Assembly (NCBI RefSeq): GCF_009646115.1
Contig: NZ_CP045720.1
Coordinates: 1,240,001-1,304,000 of the forward strand
Length of the DNA stretch: 64,000 nt
DNA from: Pantoea eucalypti
GTDB taxonomy: Bacteria > Pseudomonadota > Gammaproteobacteria > Enterobacterales > Enterobacteriaceae
Direction of reading: 5' to 3'
The position numbers and the translations under genes were made by a program. Under the pieces are notes generated by a model. That model saw only the letters and a program-made list of their open reading frames with translations. It made no database searches and was not told the DNA's origin. Each line of letters opens with the position of its first letter. Position 1 is the first letter of the stretch. Positions 19,465 to 28,596 of this stretch are shown here, one piece after another.

Positions 19465-20289
19465 ATGAAAGCGCTCCTGCTTACCCTGAGTGCGCTGCTG
19501 ATCAGCGCCTCAAGCCTGGCGGCGACGCCGTGGCAAAATATTCAGCATCCAATCAGCGGCGCACCGCAATCGATTGGCGGCTTTGCCAATGGCTGTATTG
19601 TTGGCGCGCAGTCGCTGCCGCTGAATTCACCCAACTATCAGGTGATGCGGCAGGATCAGCGGCGTTATTTCGGTCATCCCGATCTGATTCAGTTTATTCA
19701 GCGGCTCAGCACCCAGGTGCATAACCTGCAACTGGGTAACGTGCTGATTGGCGACATGGGCATGGCAGCAGGCGGGCGCTTCAGCAGCGGTCACGCCAGT
19801 CATCAGACCGGACTGGATGTAGATATCTGGCTGCAGCTACCAAAAAGCCGCTGGAGCGCGCAGCAACTGCTGAAGCCGCAGCCGCTGGATCTGGTTGGGC
19901 CAGGCGATAAAAATGTCATTGCGCGCCACTGGCAGCCGGAAATCGACAGCCTGATTAAACTGGCGGCCAAAGATGATGATGTCACACGCATCTTCGTCAA
20001 TCCGGCAATTAAAAAGCAGCTTTGTGCTGATGCAGGTAACGATCGCGACTGGCTGCGTAAAGTGCGTCCGTGGTTTGCTCATCGTGCCCATATGCATGTG
20101 CGGCTGCGCTGCCCGGCAGGCAGTATTGGCTGTGAAGATCAGCCTGCACCGCCGCCAGGCGATGGCTGTGGCGCAGAACTGCAGAGCTGGTTCCTGCCTA
20201 AGCAACCGGGTTCTGGTGCACCGGTGAAACGTGAGCCACCGCCGCTGCCGCCTGCCTGTCAGGCCCTGCTGGATAAACATTTACTGTAA
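19465..20289 (+). CDS. mepA: Penicillin-insensitive murein DD-endopeptidase MepA
   Basis: MepA is a periplasmic LAS-family zinc peptidase that cuts D-Ala-meso-DAP cross-links in peptidoglycan. The 274-residue protein has a signal peptide (about residues 1-19, ending SLAA), the metal motif [14 protein letters not shown] (HxxxxxxD) and [10 protein letters not shown] near residue 210. Six Cys residues in the C-terminal part ([17 protein letters not shown]) fit the known disulfides. I chose ATG at 19465, 4 nt after the aroC stop; an upstream in-frame ATG lies inside aroC. Confidence 0.95.
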   Translation: MKALLLTLSALLISASSLAATPWQNIQHPISGAPQSIGGFANGCIVGAQSLPLNSPNYQVMRQDQRRYFGHPDLIQFIQRLSTQVHNLQLGNVLIGDMGMAAGGRFSSGHASHQTGLDVDIWLQLPKSRWSAQQLLKPQPLDLVGPGDKNVIARHWQPEIDSLIKLAAKDDDVTRIFVNPAIKKQLCADAGNDRDWLRKVRPWFAHRAHMHVRLRCPAGSIGCEDQPAPPPGDGCGAELQSWFLPKQPGSGAPVKREPPPLPPACQALLDKHLL

Positions 20290-20297
20290 GGGATTCC

Positions 20298-21101
20298 ATG
20301 GATTGGTTTGTGGTCAGCCCGCTGCTGGTCGGGCTGCTGTTTTTAATCGCCATGCTGGCCGGTTTTATTGATTCAATCGCGGGTGGCGGGGGATTACTTA
20401 CGGTACCTTCGTTGCTGGCGGCGGGCCTCTCTCCTGCCCAGGCGCTGGCGACCAATAAACTGCAATCGGTCGGCGGATCGTTTTCCGCCAGCCTCTACTT
20501 TGTCCGGCGCGGTGCAGTGAAGCTGAATGAGCAGTGGCTGAATATCGCCATGACGCTGATGGGGTCCGTGCTGGGTGCGATACTGATTCAGCGTCTGCAG
20601 GCGGATTTTCTGCGTCAGATGCTGCCGCTGTTTTTAATCGCCATCGGCCTGTGGTTCCTGCTGATGCCGCGCCTGGGGGAAGTGGATCAGGCGCGCCGCC
20701 TGCATGGCCTGGCTTATGCGCTGGTGGGCGGCGGAGCCGTGGGATTCTACGACGGATTTTTCGGACCGGGCGCAGGCTCCTTTTATGCACTGGCTTTCGT
20801 CACGCTCTGCGGCTACAACCTGGCCAAAGCGACCGCACACGCCAAGGTCCTTAACTTCACTTCAAACCTGGGCAGCCTGCTGTTCTTTATGTTCGGTGGC
20901 AAAGTGGTGTGGGGAACCGGCCTGGTTATGATGCTCGGCGCGTTCTGCGGCGCGCGTCTGGGCGCGCGGCTGGTGCTGAGCCGCGGACAGAAACTGATCC
21001 GCCCGATGGTGGTCATTGTCTCTGCCGTCATGAGCATTAAATTACTGTGGGACAGCCACGGCAGCGACGTTCTGGCCTGGCTGGCCACGCTGCATTCGTA
21101 A
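20298..21101 (+). CDS. yfcA: TauE/SafE family membrane transporter YfcA
   Basis: This 267-residue protein has about eight hydrophobic segments and the duplicated TauE/SafE pattern (GFIDSIAGGGGLLTVPSL in the first half and GFYDGFFGPGAGSFYALAF in the second). The family exports or imports small anions including sulfur compounds; the substrate of YfcA is unknown. AGGGATTCC precedes the start 8 bases after mepA. It belongs to the aroC cluster. Confidence 0.94.
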   Translation: MDWFVVSPLLVGLLFLIAMLAGFIDSIAGGGGLLTVPSLLAAGLSPAQALATNKLQSVGGSFSASLYFVRRGAVKLNEQWLNIAMTLMGSVLGAILIQRLQADFLRQMLPLFLIAIGLWFLLMPRLGEVDQARRLHGLAYALVGGGAVGFYDGFFGPGAGSFYALAFVTLCGYNLAKATAHAKVLNFTSNLGSLLFFMFGGKVVWGTGLVMMLGAFCGARLGARLVLSRGQKLIRPMVVIVSAVMSIKLLWDSHGSDVLAWLATLHS

Positions 21102-21120
21102 CTTTTTACGTGATACCGTC

Positions 21121-21666
21121 ATGAACCCGACTCATCATTATGAACAGCTGATCACGCTGTTTGATCGCTGTTTCAGCGATGAATTTCAGACCCGTCTAAT
21201 TAAAGGCGACGATGAACCGATCTATCTTCCTGCGGATGCAGAGTCGCCGTGGAACCGCGTGGTCTTTGCCCACGGCTTCTACGCCAGCGCTCTTCACGAG
21301 ATCTCACACTGGTGCATCGCCGGTGAAGCCCGCCGCAAACTGGTCGATTTTGGCTACTGGTACTGCCCGGATGGCCGCGACGCGCTGACCCAGAGTCAGT
21401 TTGAAGCAGTGGAAGTGAAGCCGCAGGCGCTGGAGTGGATGTTTTGTACGGCGGCAGGCTTTCCCTTCAACGTGAGTTGTGACAATCTCGACGGAGATTG
21501 TGAGCCGGATCGCATTGCGTTTCAGCGTAAAGTCCATGCTCAGGTCATGAGCTATCTGACGTCGGGCATTCCCGACCGTCCCGCGCGTTTTATTACCGCC
21601 CTGGCGGAATTTTATGGCAGGCCGTCATTAACAGCGTCGCAGTTTCCCTGGCCGGAAGATCTGTGA
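21121..21666 (+). CDS. epmC: Elongation factor P hydroxylase EpmC
   Basis: EpmC (YfcM) hydroxylates the beta-lysylated lysine of elongation factor P, the last step of that modification. The 181-residue protein has the conserved [16 protein letters not shown] segment and an [28 protein letters not shown] stretch split over residues about 100-127, as in E. coli (182 residues). The metal-binding HEISH at about residue 59 resembles a metalloprotein site. It is followed by yfcL after 32 bases. Confidence 0.94.
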   Translation: MNPTHHYEQLITLFDRCFSDEFQTRLIKGDDEPIYLPADAESPWNRVVFAHGFYASALHEISHWCIAGEARRKLVDFGYWYCPDGRDALTQSQFEAVEVKPQALEWMFCTAAGFPFNVSCDNLDGDCEPDRIAFQRKVHAQVMSYLTSGIPDRPARFITALAEFYGRPSLTASQFPWPEDL

Positions 21667-21698
21667 TGCAGAAAGGCATTATAAATAGAGGAATTGAG

Positions 21699-21983
21699 AT
21701 GATCGCAGAATTTGAAGCGCGTATTCTGGCCCTGATTGACGACATGGTCGAGCATGCCAGTGACGATGAGCTGTTCGCCAGCGGTTATCTGCGCGGGCAT
21801 CTGACACTGGCCGTGGCCGAGGTGGAGCAACTGGGCGAACATACGCCAGAAGCGCTGCAGATTCAGGTCTCCCGCAGCCTGCAAAATGCCATTGCGGCGG
21901 GTGAACTCTCGCCGCGCGATCAGGCATTAGTGGTGGGGATGTGGGACAACCTGTTTGTCCAGGCTCGTCAGCTCTCCGCCTGA
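21699..21983 (+). CDS. yfcL: YfcL family conserved protein
   Basis: This 94-residue protein aligns with E. coli YfcL (92 residues), with near identity in [35 protein letters not shown] read across residues 1-35. No function is known. I chose ATG at 21699 after AGAGGAAT; the in-frame start at 21663 overlaps the epmC stop and adds 12 residues not found in the family. It ends the aroC cluster. Confidence 0.92.
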   Translation: MIAEFEARILALIDDMVEHASDDELFASGYLRGHLTLAVAEVEQLGEHTPEALQIQVSRSLQNAIAAGELSPRDQALVVGMWDNLFVQARQLSA

Positions 21984-21990
21984 CCGTGCA

Positions 21991-22010
21991 GGGCGGCATG
22001 CCGCCCTTAT
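21991..22010 (+). terminator. Terminator between yfcL and mnmC
   Basis: GGGCGGCATGCCGCCC (21991-22006) is a perfect 16-base palindrome followed by TTAT. It lies between convergent yfcL and mnmC. The short T-tract makes it a moderate intrinsic terminator. Confidence 0.65.
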
Positions 22011-22019
22011 CATCGCCAG

Positions 22020-24026
22020 TTAAACCGCTTTTCCCTTCAGTAATTTCCTTACCCAGTAACGATTCGGATTGAGGGCTGCCAGCGTACTGGCATCCAGCGG
22101 CTGTGGCTCGCCGGTCAGCTGGGCTGCCAGCACTTCGGCTGCCAGCGGTGCACTGCACAGGCCGCGCGACCCCAGCGCCCCAAACAGGTATAAGCCCGTA
22201 AACTCAGGTGCGTCAGCGATGTCATGACCTGCTGCAAGCTGGGTCGGTAAATCAGCATACTGCTTAAGCGTCGCATCATAATCCGGTACGCCGCCCACCA
22301 TTGGCAGGTGGTCCCGCGTGGCACAGCGCACGCCCATTCTTGCTTCACCGCCACTGACATCCACGTTTGTTACCCAGCGGCTGTCAGGCAGGCAATGCAA
22401 CAGGCGGCTGCGGTTCTCCTGCTGATCCTCTTCCCGGTAATCTGTGGCGGTTTCGCCACGGTGATAGCTGGCACCGATGCAGTGAGTACCAAACTGTGGG
22501 CTGACGGGCGTCAGATAGCCGTCGTAACAGAGCACGGTGTGGAGTGCATTAAGCCCCGGCGTGGAGGGAACATGGCTTACCTGACCGGCCACCGGATAGG
22601 CTGGCAGCGGGGCGCTCTGCGCAAAGTCGGCTATCGCATGACCGTTTGCCAGCACCACCGTGGCATGACGGCCCGCCGGACGATCGCTGAACGTCAGCGT
22701 CCAGTGATCGCCCTCGCGTGAAAGTTCGCTGACGCGATGCAGCCAGTGAATGCGTAATCCCTGGGTTTCGCCATGCGCCAGCATCGCGCTGGTCAGCTCA
22801 GCCGGTGAAAGCCAGCCGCCCTGCGGATAGAAAATACCGCCACAGCCGTGTTCGGCATTCGCCAGCGTCTCTGCCTCATCCACATTAACGCCACGGGCAA
22901 TGGATTCAGGCAGGCCCATCGCCAGCATCTGATCGATCTTCTTACGGCTTTTCTCATCCCAGCCCAGTTGCAGCACACCGCTCCAGTGATGTTCATAGGC
23001 GACAGTTAACTGATCGTAGAGCCGCCGGGCAAAACTGAATGCTGCCGGGAAAAAGGTGGCAAGCGCCGGGTCGTGCTGGTTGAGCAGCGGATAGAGTGCT
23101 CCCTGACGATTGCCGGACGCGCCCAGCGCCGGCGCCTCATCGGCGCAGTAAAGCGTCACCCGCCAGCCGCGACGCAGCAGCGCCAGCGCCAGCGTGGCAC
23201 TGGCAACGCCGCCGCCAATGAGCGCAACATCACGTTGCGCCGCTGATTGACGATGATACCAGGGCTGCCCGGCAGGCAGCGCAGGCGCGTCCTGTAACGG
23301 TCCGCATAGCATTTCGCGCTTGGGACCAAATCCTTTGCGGCGGATGACGTCAAAGCCGGCCTCCTGCAGACCGCGCCGGACAATGCCTGCGGCGGTAAAG
23401 GTCGCGAATGTCCCCTGCGGACGCGCCAGTTTTGCCATCATGCTGAACAGTGCTGGCGTCCACATATCCGGGTTCTTCGACGGCGCGAAACCATCCAGGA
23501 ACCAGGCATCCACCTGACGATTCAGGCTCTCATCCAGCTCTCCCATCAGCTGGTTAATATCGCCCAGCCACAGGTCGAGCGTGATACGTCCGCCGTCAAA
23601 CAGCAGTCGCTGGCAGCCGGGCAGGGCGGCGGGCCATTGCGCCTGCAGCGCCGCCGCCCACGGGGCCAGTTCAGGCCAGTGCTGCTGCGCCGCAGCCAGG
23701 TCATCACGGGTTAACGGAAATTTCTCAAAGCTGATGAAATGCAGACGTTTTAAAGTGGCATCAGGCTGGTCACGCTGAAACGCATCGAACGCCTGCCACA
23801 ACGTCAGAAAATTGAGGCCGGTGCCAAAACCGCTTTCCGCCACGATCAGCAGATCCCGTGGATGCTCAGCAAAACGCTGGGGAAAACCGTTGCCGCCAAG
23901 GAAGACATAGCGTGTCTCTTCCAGACCATTGTCATTAGAGAAATAGACGTCGCCAAACGCTCGGGAAACAGGTGTACCCTGTTCATTCCAGTTTAGCTGC
24001 GCATGTTCGACCGGGGTTAATTTCAC
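22020..24026 (-). CDS. mnmC: Bifunctional tRNA mnm5s2U biosynthesis protein MnmC
   Basis: MnmC completes 5-methylaminomethyl-2-thiouridine at the wobble base of several tRNAs. The 668-residue protein (E. coli 668) has an N-terminal SAM methyltransferase domain ([12 protein letters not shown] at about 66-77, [17 protein letters not shown] around 172-188) and a C-terminal FAD oxidase domain starting near residue 267 ([18 protein letters not shown]). It is divergent from fabB as in E. coli. ATG at 24026 begins [13 protein letters not shown], in agreement with the family. Confidence 0.97.
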   Translation of the reverse strand: MKLTPVEHAQLNWNEQGTPVSRAFGDVYFSNDNGLEETRYVFLGGNGFPQRFAEHPRDLLIVAESGFGTGLNFLTLWQAFDAFQRDQPDATLKRLHFISFEKFPLTRDDLAAAQQHWPELAPWAAALQAQWPAALPGCQRLLFDGGRITLDLWLGDINQLMGELDESLNRQVDAWFLDGFAPSKNPDMWTPALFSMMAKLARPQGTFATFTAAGIVRRGLQEAGFDVIRRKGFGPKREMLCGPLQDAPALPAGQPWYHRQSAAQRDVALIGGGVASATLALALLRRGWRVTLYCADEAPALGASGNRQGALYPLLNQHDPALATFFPAAFSFARRLYDQLTVAYEHHWSGVLQLGWDEKSRKKIDQMLAMGLPESIARGVNVDEAETLANAEHGCGGIFYPQGGWLSPAELTSAMLAHGETQGLRIHWLHRVSELSREGDHWTLTFSDRPAGRHATVVLANGHAIADFAQSAPLPAYPVAGQVSHVPSTPGLNALHTVLCYDGYLTPVSPQFGTHCIGASYHRGETATDYREEDQQENRSRLLHCLPDSRWVTNVDVSGGEARMGVRCATRDHLPMVGGVPDYDATLKQYADLPTQLAAGHDIADAPEFTGLYLFGALGSRGLCSAPLAAEVLAAQLTGEPQPLDASTLAALNPNRYWVRKLLKGKAV

Positions 24027-24102
24027 GGTAAAGGCTCATTTTTCAGGCAGTGGCGCGATTTTAGCGACCCACGTGACATGACGCAAATTTACAAAAGGAA
24101 AT

Positions 24103-24119
24103 AGCTGATCGGACTTGTT
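24103..24119. promoter_or_regulatory. FadR-like activator site upstream of fabB
   Basis: AGCTGATCGGACTTGTT matches the degenerate FadR sites that activate fabA and fabB in E. coli (core GATCGGACT). It lies directly next to the FabR palindrome, about 62-78 bp upstream of the fabB start. Confidence 0.75.
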
Positions 24120-24120
24120 C

Positions 24121-24138
24121 GGCGTACAAGTGTACGCT
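24121..24138. promoter_or_regulatory. FabR operator upstream of fabB
   Basis: GCGTACA and TGTACGC form a perfect inverted repeat with a 2-base spacer (24122-24137). This matches the FabR binding palindrome of fabA and fabB, by which FabR represses unsaturated fatty acid synthesis in response to unsaturated acyl-ACP/CoA. Confidence 0.82.
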
Positions 24139-24180
24139 AGAGTGCATGCCAATTAAGAAGAAGTGGATGAGGAAGATTGA

Positions 24181-25401
24181 ATGAAACGTGCTGTGATTAC
24201 TGGCTTAGGGATCGTTTCCAGTATTGGTAATAACCAGCAGGAGGTGCTGTCATCTCTGCGTGAAGGACGCTCTGGCATCACCTTTTCTGAAGAGATGAAA
24301 GATTCCGGCATGCGTAGTCACGTCTGGGGTAACGTTAAACTGGATACCACCGGCCTCATCGATCGCAAAGTTGTGCGTTTTATGAGTGATGCGTCAATCT
24401 ATGCTTATCTTTCCATGGAAGAAGCGATTAAAGATTCCGGCCTCACCACTGAAATGTATCAGAGCAACCCACGTGTGGGTCTGATTGCAGGCTCAGGCGG
24501 CGGTTCTCCTCGTTTCCAGGTATTTGGTGCTGATGCGATGCGTAGCCCACGTGGCCTGAAAGCGGTTGGCCCTTACGTGGTGACCAAAGCGATGGCTTCT
24601 GGCGTCTCTGCCTGCCTCGCCACGCCGTTCAAGATTCATGGCGTAAACTACTCAATCAGCTCCGCCTGTGCCACCTCGGCGCACTGTATCGGTAATGCTG
24701 TTGAGCAGATTCAGCTCGGCAAGCAGGATATCGTTTTTGCTGGCGGCGGCGAAGAGCTGTGCTGGGAAATGGCCTGTGAATTCGACGCGATGGGCGCGCT
24801 CTCTACCCGTTACAACGACACCCCGGAAAAAGCGTCACGTACCTATGACAACGAGCGCGACGGTTTTGTTATTGCAGGTGGCGGCGGCATGGTCGTTGTT
24901 GAAGAGCTGGAGCATGCGCTGGCTCGTGGTGCGCACATCTATGCCGAAATCGTCGGTTACGGTGCGACGTCAGACGGTGCAGACATGGTTGCGCCATCCG
25001 GCGAAGGCGCAGTACGCTGCATGAAGATGGCGATGCACGGTGTCGATACACCCATCGACTATCTGAACAGCCACGGAACCTCTACCCCGGTAGGTGATGT
25101 GAAAGAGCTGGGTGCGATTCGTGAAGTGTTTGGCGATAACACGCCATACATCTCTGCGACCAAAGCAATGACCGGCCACTCACTGGGTGCCGCTGGCGTG
25201 CAGGAAGCGATCTACTCGCTGCTGATGCTGGAGCATGGTTTTATCGCGCCAAGCATCAACATCACCTCGCTGGACGCGGCAGCAACCGGCATGAACATTG
25301 TGACTGAGCCAGTGGAAAAAGAGCTGACCACCGTGATGTCTAACAGCTTTGGTTTTGGCGGCACCAACGCCACACTGACCATGCGTAAATATCAGGCGTA
25401 A
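24181..25401 (+). CDS. fabB: 3-oxoacyl-[acyl-carrier-protein] synthase I FabB
   Basis: FabB elongates acyl-ACP and is needed for unsaturated fatty acid synthesis. The 406-residue protein, the same length as E. coli FabB, has the catalytic Cys163 in [12 protein letters not shown] and two active-site His in [11 protein letters not shown] (about 298) and [13 protein letters not shown] (about 333). The ribosome site is AGGAAG. Adjacent FadR and FabR sites upstream indicate the usual dual control. A strong terminator follows. Confidence 0.98.
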   Translation: MKRAVITGLGIVSSIGNNQQEVLSSLREGRSGITFSEEMKDSGMRSHVWGNVKLDTTGLIDRKVVRFMSDASIYAYLSMEEAIKDSGLTTEMYQSNPRVGLIAGSGGGSPRFQVFGADAMRSPRGLKAVGPYVVTKAMASGVSACLATPFKIHGVNYSISSACATSAHCIGNAVEQIQLGKQDIVFAGGGEELCWEMACEFDAMGALSTRYNDTPEKASRTYDNERDGFVIAGGGGMVVVEELEHALARGAHIYAEIVGYGATSDGADMVAPSGEGAVRCMKMAMHGVDTPIDYLNSHGTSTPVGDVKELGAIREVFGDNTPYISATKAMTGHSLGAAGVQEAIYSLLMLEHGFIAPSINITSLDAAATGMNIVTEPVEKELTTVMSNSFGFGGTNATLTMRKYQA

Positions 25402-25413
25402 TCAGTACTCTGA

Positions 25414-25437
25414 AGGGCCGGCTTGCCGGCCCTTTTT
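25414..25437 (+). terminator. fabB terminator
   Basis: GGGCCGGC and GCCGGCCC pair around a TT loop and are followed by five T. It starts 13 bases past the fabB stop. Confidence 0.92.
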
Positions 25438-25479
25438 GTTTTTAAAGCCCATCTCCGTTACCTCATTTACCCCTCGGTA

Positions 25480-26904
25480 TTAACCCTCCCGCTGCAGTAG
25501 CCGCAGCAACTTATCGCATCCTGCCACAATCTCGTCAGGCGTCAGCGCGGCAAAACCGAGCATCCAGCCTTGTTGAGATGCGTGTCCGGCATAAAGCGGA
25601 CTCAGTCGCGGTAGCAGCAATCCCTGTTGTGTTGCCAGCGCGGTTAAGCGTGCTTCATCCTTTTGTACTGTTACCGTCAGCTGTAATCCACCGCCGCTGG
25701 CTATTGGCGTGATCCACGGCGAGAGCCGCTGCTCAATCTGCTCAAGCAACCGATCGCGACGGCTGTGATAGAGCTGACGCATCAGGCGCAGATGGCTGGC
25801 GAAATGTCCCTGTTGCAGAAAGGCGGCGGTGACAGCCTGCGGCAGCAGGGCGCTGTGCCCATCCAGCACGCTCCGTGCACGGCCTATGGGCGTAACCAGC
25901 GCCGGCGGCACGACCATCCAGGCCAGCCGCAGGGAAGGAAACAGCGACTTCGAAAAGGTGCCCAGCGTAATGACCCGCTGATGCCGGTCCAGACCCTGCA
26001 ATGCAGGAATCGGACGTTCGTTGTAGTGAAACTCGCTGTCGTAATCGTCTTCTATCAGCCAGCTCTGGTTGCGCTGTGCCCAGTCCAGACATGCCAGACG
26101 TCGCGGCAGGCTGAGCGTGACGCTGGTGGGATAGTGATGCGAGGGCGTCAGGTACATGAGCGTTGCACTGCCACTGGTGGGCAGGGCGCCTTCGGCATCA
26201 ACAACAATCCCACGCACCTGTGCGCCTGCAGCCAGGAAGGCATTGCGGGCACCGGGATAGCCCGGCTCCTCCATCCACACCTCATCACCAGGATCGACCA
26301 GCATCATGCTCAGTAACTGCAGCGCCTGTTGGGAACTGGTCAGAATGATGACCTGCTCCGGCTGGCACGCGACGCCCCGGGAGAGTGTCAGATAATCAGC
26401 AAGTGCACTGCGTAACGGCAGATAGCCACAGGGATCGCCATATCCCATTGCGGTGCTGCCCAGAGAACGTTGTACGCTGCTGCTCAGGCGTCGCCAGGTG
26501 TCGTGAGGAAACGCACGTAACTCCGGTGAACCGGATGCGAACGCGTGAGGAAAAGGGGGATCCTGACAGCCACCGGTTGCCAGCACCTGCTGGCCGCGCG
26601 CCGAAAAACGGGCGGGCTGATGCCGTGTCGGCAAAGATGAGGGTGTGCCGGGGATGATGATGGCGACAAAAGTACCGCGACCGGTTTCACGTCGCAGATA
26701 GCCTTCACTCTCCAGTTGTCCGTAGGCCGCTTCCACCGTCACGCGTGAAAGGTGCAGATCCAGCGCCAGCTGTCTGCTGGAGGGTAACTGCTGACCCGCA
26801 CGCAGATGGTACCGGTTAATCGCCAGCCGAAGGGTCGCGCAGAGACGTTCACGCACGCCGCCACTGGTCTGATGCTGGAAAAGTTGTAACAGCGGTGAAG
26901 GCAT
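25480..26904 (-). CDS. MocR/PdxR-type transcriptional regulator (GntR HTH fused to aminotransferase fold)
   Basis: The 474-residue protein has an N-terminal winged helix of GntR type (about residues 15-80: LRAGQQLPSSRQLALDLHLSR split over residues 35-54, then VTVEAAYGQLESEGYL). A fold-type I aminotransferase domain follows, with the PLP lysine at about 319 in TFSKSLFPSLRL and IEDDYDSEFHY before it. Such regulators sense PLP or amino compounds and rarely keep aminotransferase activity. It is divergent from a rhodanese gene across 87 bp, so that gene is a likely target. It is not part of the E. coli K-12 fabB-flk interval. Confidence 0.9.
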   Translation of the reverse strand: MPSPLLQLFQHQTSGGVRERLCATLRLAINRYHLRAGQQLPSSRQLALDLHLSRVTVEAAYGQLESEGYLRRETGRGTFVAIIIPGTPSSLPTRHQPARFSARGQQVLATGGCQDPPFPHAFASGSPELRAFPHDTWRRLSSSVQRSLGSTAMGYGDPCGYLPLRSALADYLTLSRGVACQPEQVIILTSSQQALQLLSMMLVDPGDEVWMEEPGYPGARNAFLAAGAQVRGIVVDAEGALPTSGSATLMYLTPSHHYPTSVTLSLPRRLACLDWAQRNQSWLIEDDYDSEFHYNERPIPALQGLDRHQRVITLGTFSKSLFPSLRLAWMVVPPALVTPIGRARSVLDGHSALLPQAVTAAFLQQGHFASHLRLMRQLYHSRRDRLLEQIEQRLSPWITPIASGGGLQLTVTVQKDEARLTALATQQGLLLPRLSPLYAGHASQQGWMLGFAALTPDEIVAGCDKLLRLLQREG

Positions 26905-26991
26905 ATCGGTCTTATCCCTGATGAAGAATGGGTATCAGTAAGCAGTCCACTTTGCCGTAAACTGCGAATTCATCACAACAGGAGAATCGCT
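26905..26991. promoter_or_regulatory. Divergent promoter region between MocR regulator and rhodanese
   Basis: These 87 bases must hold both promoters. The imperfectly related blocks TTATCCCTGATG and ATGGGTATCAGTA (about 26912-26940) could be regulator contacts, but no clear repeat is seen. ACAGGAGA precedes the rhodanese start. Confidence 0.4.
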
Positions 26992-27435
26992 ATGTCATCA
27001 GTTTTACGCATTCCGGCCGCCACGCCGCAGCAAAGCCTCGACTATCTGCAGTCAAAACTCGCGTATTACACCGACGCGTGGGATCTGGCGGAAGACCTGG
27101 AGCAGCAGCGTCAGGCTATCGTGGTGATTGATGCGCGTGCGCCGGAGGCTTATCGCGCCGGGCACATCTGCGGCGCCATCAACTTTCCGCATCGCGGGAT
27201 GGATGCCAGCACGACGGCCCGGCTTGATCGCCGCAAAGTGTATGTCACTTATTGTGACGGCATTGGCTGTAACGGCTCGACGAAAGCGGCCCTGAAGCTG
27301 GCATCGCTGGGCTTTCAGGTAAAGGAGTTAATTGGCGGGCTGGATTTCTGGAAACGTGATGGTCATCCGCTGACCTGGGGTGATGCGGCGGGTGAATGGC
27401 CCGTTACCGCGACCAAAGCATCCTGTGGCTGCTAG
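26992..27435 (+). CDS. Rhodanese-like sulfurtransferase domain protein
   Basis: This 147-residue protein has one rhodanese domain (about residues 40-135): VVIDARAPEAYRAGHICGAINFPHRG, read over residues 44-69, and the active-site loop YCDGIGCNGSTKA with Cys88 as nucleophile. A second Cys (93) lies in the loop, and the protein ends CGC. Rhodaneses transfer sulfane sulfur to thiol acceptors; the partner is not known. No signal peptide is visible, so it should be cytoplasmic. The stop is one base from that of the convergent flk. Regulation by the divergent MocR-type gene is likely. Confidence 0.88.
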   Translation: MSSVLRIPAATPQQSLDYLQSKLAYYTDAWDLAEDLEQQRQAIVVIDARAPEAYRAGHICGAINFPHRGMDASTTARLDRRKVYVTYCDGIGCNGSTKAALKLASLGFQVKELIGGLDFWKRDGHPLTWGDAAGEWPVTATKASCGC

Positions 27436-27436
27436 C

Positions 27437-28483
27437 TCAGAGTACCAGCCAGAGTAAAAGGGTGATGACGACCAGTGCAATAAAGAAACCCAACAGCGGA
27501 CGCCCTGCCAGTGACTGAATCGGCGGCGGCAGCGAGGCGACAAAGGGTGACCAGATCGGCTGCGGTTTAATCTCGCTGGCAGCCAGCGGCTGTTCGTGCA
27601 GTTTTTCTGCCCGGTCTGCGCGACGGCTGAACAGAAAATTCAGCAAATCCTGAGTCTGCGTCACCGTGAGCACCGTCTGTGGCGTGGCCTGAAAACGCTG
27701 CTGGCTGTAATCCTCCAGCTGCTGCCGCTCCTGCTGATCAAGCGGCTGTTTCAGGGAGGCTTCCAGCAAGTGCAGCGTAGGGGCGCTGTGCTGACTCAGC
27801 GTCTGGCGCACCTGGAGATATTGGGTCAGCAGCGGGAAGTGACGTGACGGGATCGGATCGCCGCTGGTCAGGTTCACCAGCTTCAGCGCAGCCGTCCACA
27901 GCTTACCGGTAGATTCGCCGGTGGCAGCGGCAAGGCGCACCACCTGCTGATTCAGCGTATGGTGCTCAGCAGGCAGCAGCGTACGGTCGCTGACGCGAAT
28001 CTGCTGCGGCTGGGGAATCGTCATCTGCCCGTTCTGCAGCATCGTCAGCACCTGGCGCAACTGATCCTGGCTCAGCGCGCTAAGCACAGTCTGGCCAAAT
28101 TGCTGACGGATAAAATCGCTGACAGCCTGGCGGTTATTGCCCTTGGGCAGCAAGTCGGTGAGCTGTGTCATCAGCAGGCGGGTGGCATGTCCATTTTGCG
28201 TCTGTGTTAGGCGGTTATTAAGATACTGCTCCGCTGCCGGAAAATGACGCGACTGCAACTCCGCTTCACTCTTGACGCCCACTTCATGACGGAGCCCCGC
28301 CCAGAGTTCAGGCGCTTTAAGATTGCTGAGCGAAGAGATACGCACGATCAGGCGTTCTAACGTCGTGCGCTGCGCAGGCGAAAGAGGCTGTTCACCGGCC
28401 ACGGAACCGTGACGCGTTACGCCGGTTTGCGGATTGACAGATGAACGATCGACCGGCACACCGGGGCCGCTAAGAGGTTGCAT
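27437..28483 (-). CDS. flk: Flagellar regulator Flk
   Basis: Flk is an inner membrane protein reported in Salmonella to affect the switch in flagellar export and to prevent premature secretion of FlgM. The 348-residue protein has a proline/glutamine-rich N-terminal cytoplasmic region with repeated helical segments (FPAAEQYLNNRL, GNNRQAVSDFIRQQFGQT and LLPAEHHTLNQQV are shared with E. coli Flk, 331 residues) and a single C-terminal membrane segment (LLGFFIALVVITLLLWLVL). I chose ATG at 28483 after AAGGAA; the upstream in-frame start at 28549 overlaps a terminator hairpin. Confidence 0.92.
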   Translation of the reverse strand: MQPLSGPGVPVDRSSVNPQTGVTRHGSVAGEQPLSPAQRTTLERLIVRISSLSNLKAPELWAGLRHEVGVKSEAELQSRHFPAAEQYLNNRLTQTQNGHATRLLMTQLTDLLPKGNNRQAVSDFIRQQFGQTVLSALSQDQLRQVLTMLQNGQMTIPQPQQIRVSDRTLLPAEHHTLNQQVVRLAAATGESTGKLWTAALKLVNLTSGDPIPSRHFPLLTQYLQVRQTLSQHSAPTLHLLEASLKQPLDQQERQQLEDYSQQRFQATPQTVLTVTQTQDLLNFLFSRRADRAEKLHEQPLAASEIKPQPIWSPFVASLPPPIQSLAGRPLLGFFIALVVITLLLWLVL

Positions 28484-28547
28484 GGCGGATTCCTTGGAAA
28501 AACAGAACAGCGTGGGGTGCGCCGGAAAAAGAATAGGCCATGATAGC

Positions 28548-28575
28548 AAAAGCCCCCGGGAAATCCCACGGGGGC
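28548..28575 (-). terminator. tctCBA terminator
   Basis: On the minus strand GCCCCCG and CGGGGGC pair around a 10-base loop that contains an inner GGG/CCC pair, and are followed by TTTT. It lies 21 bases past the tctA stop and upstream of flk on the same strand. Confidence 0.88.
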
Positions 28576-28596
28576 ATGCGCGTTTCGGCAGGAGAA

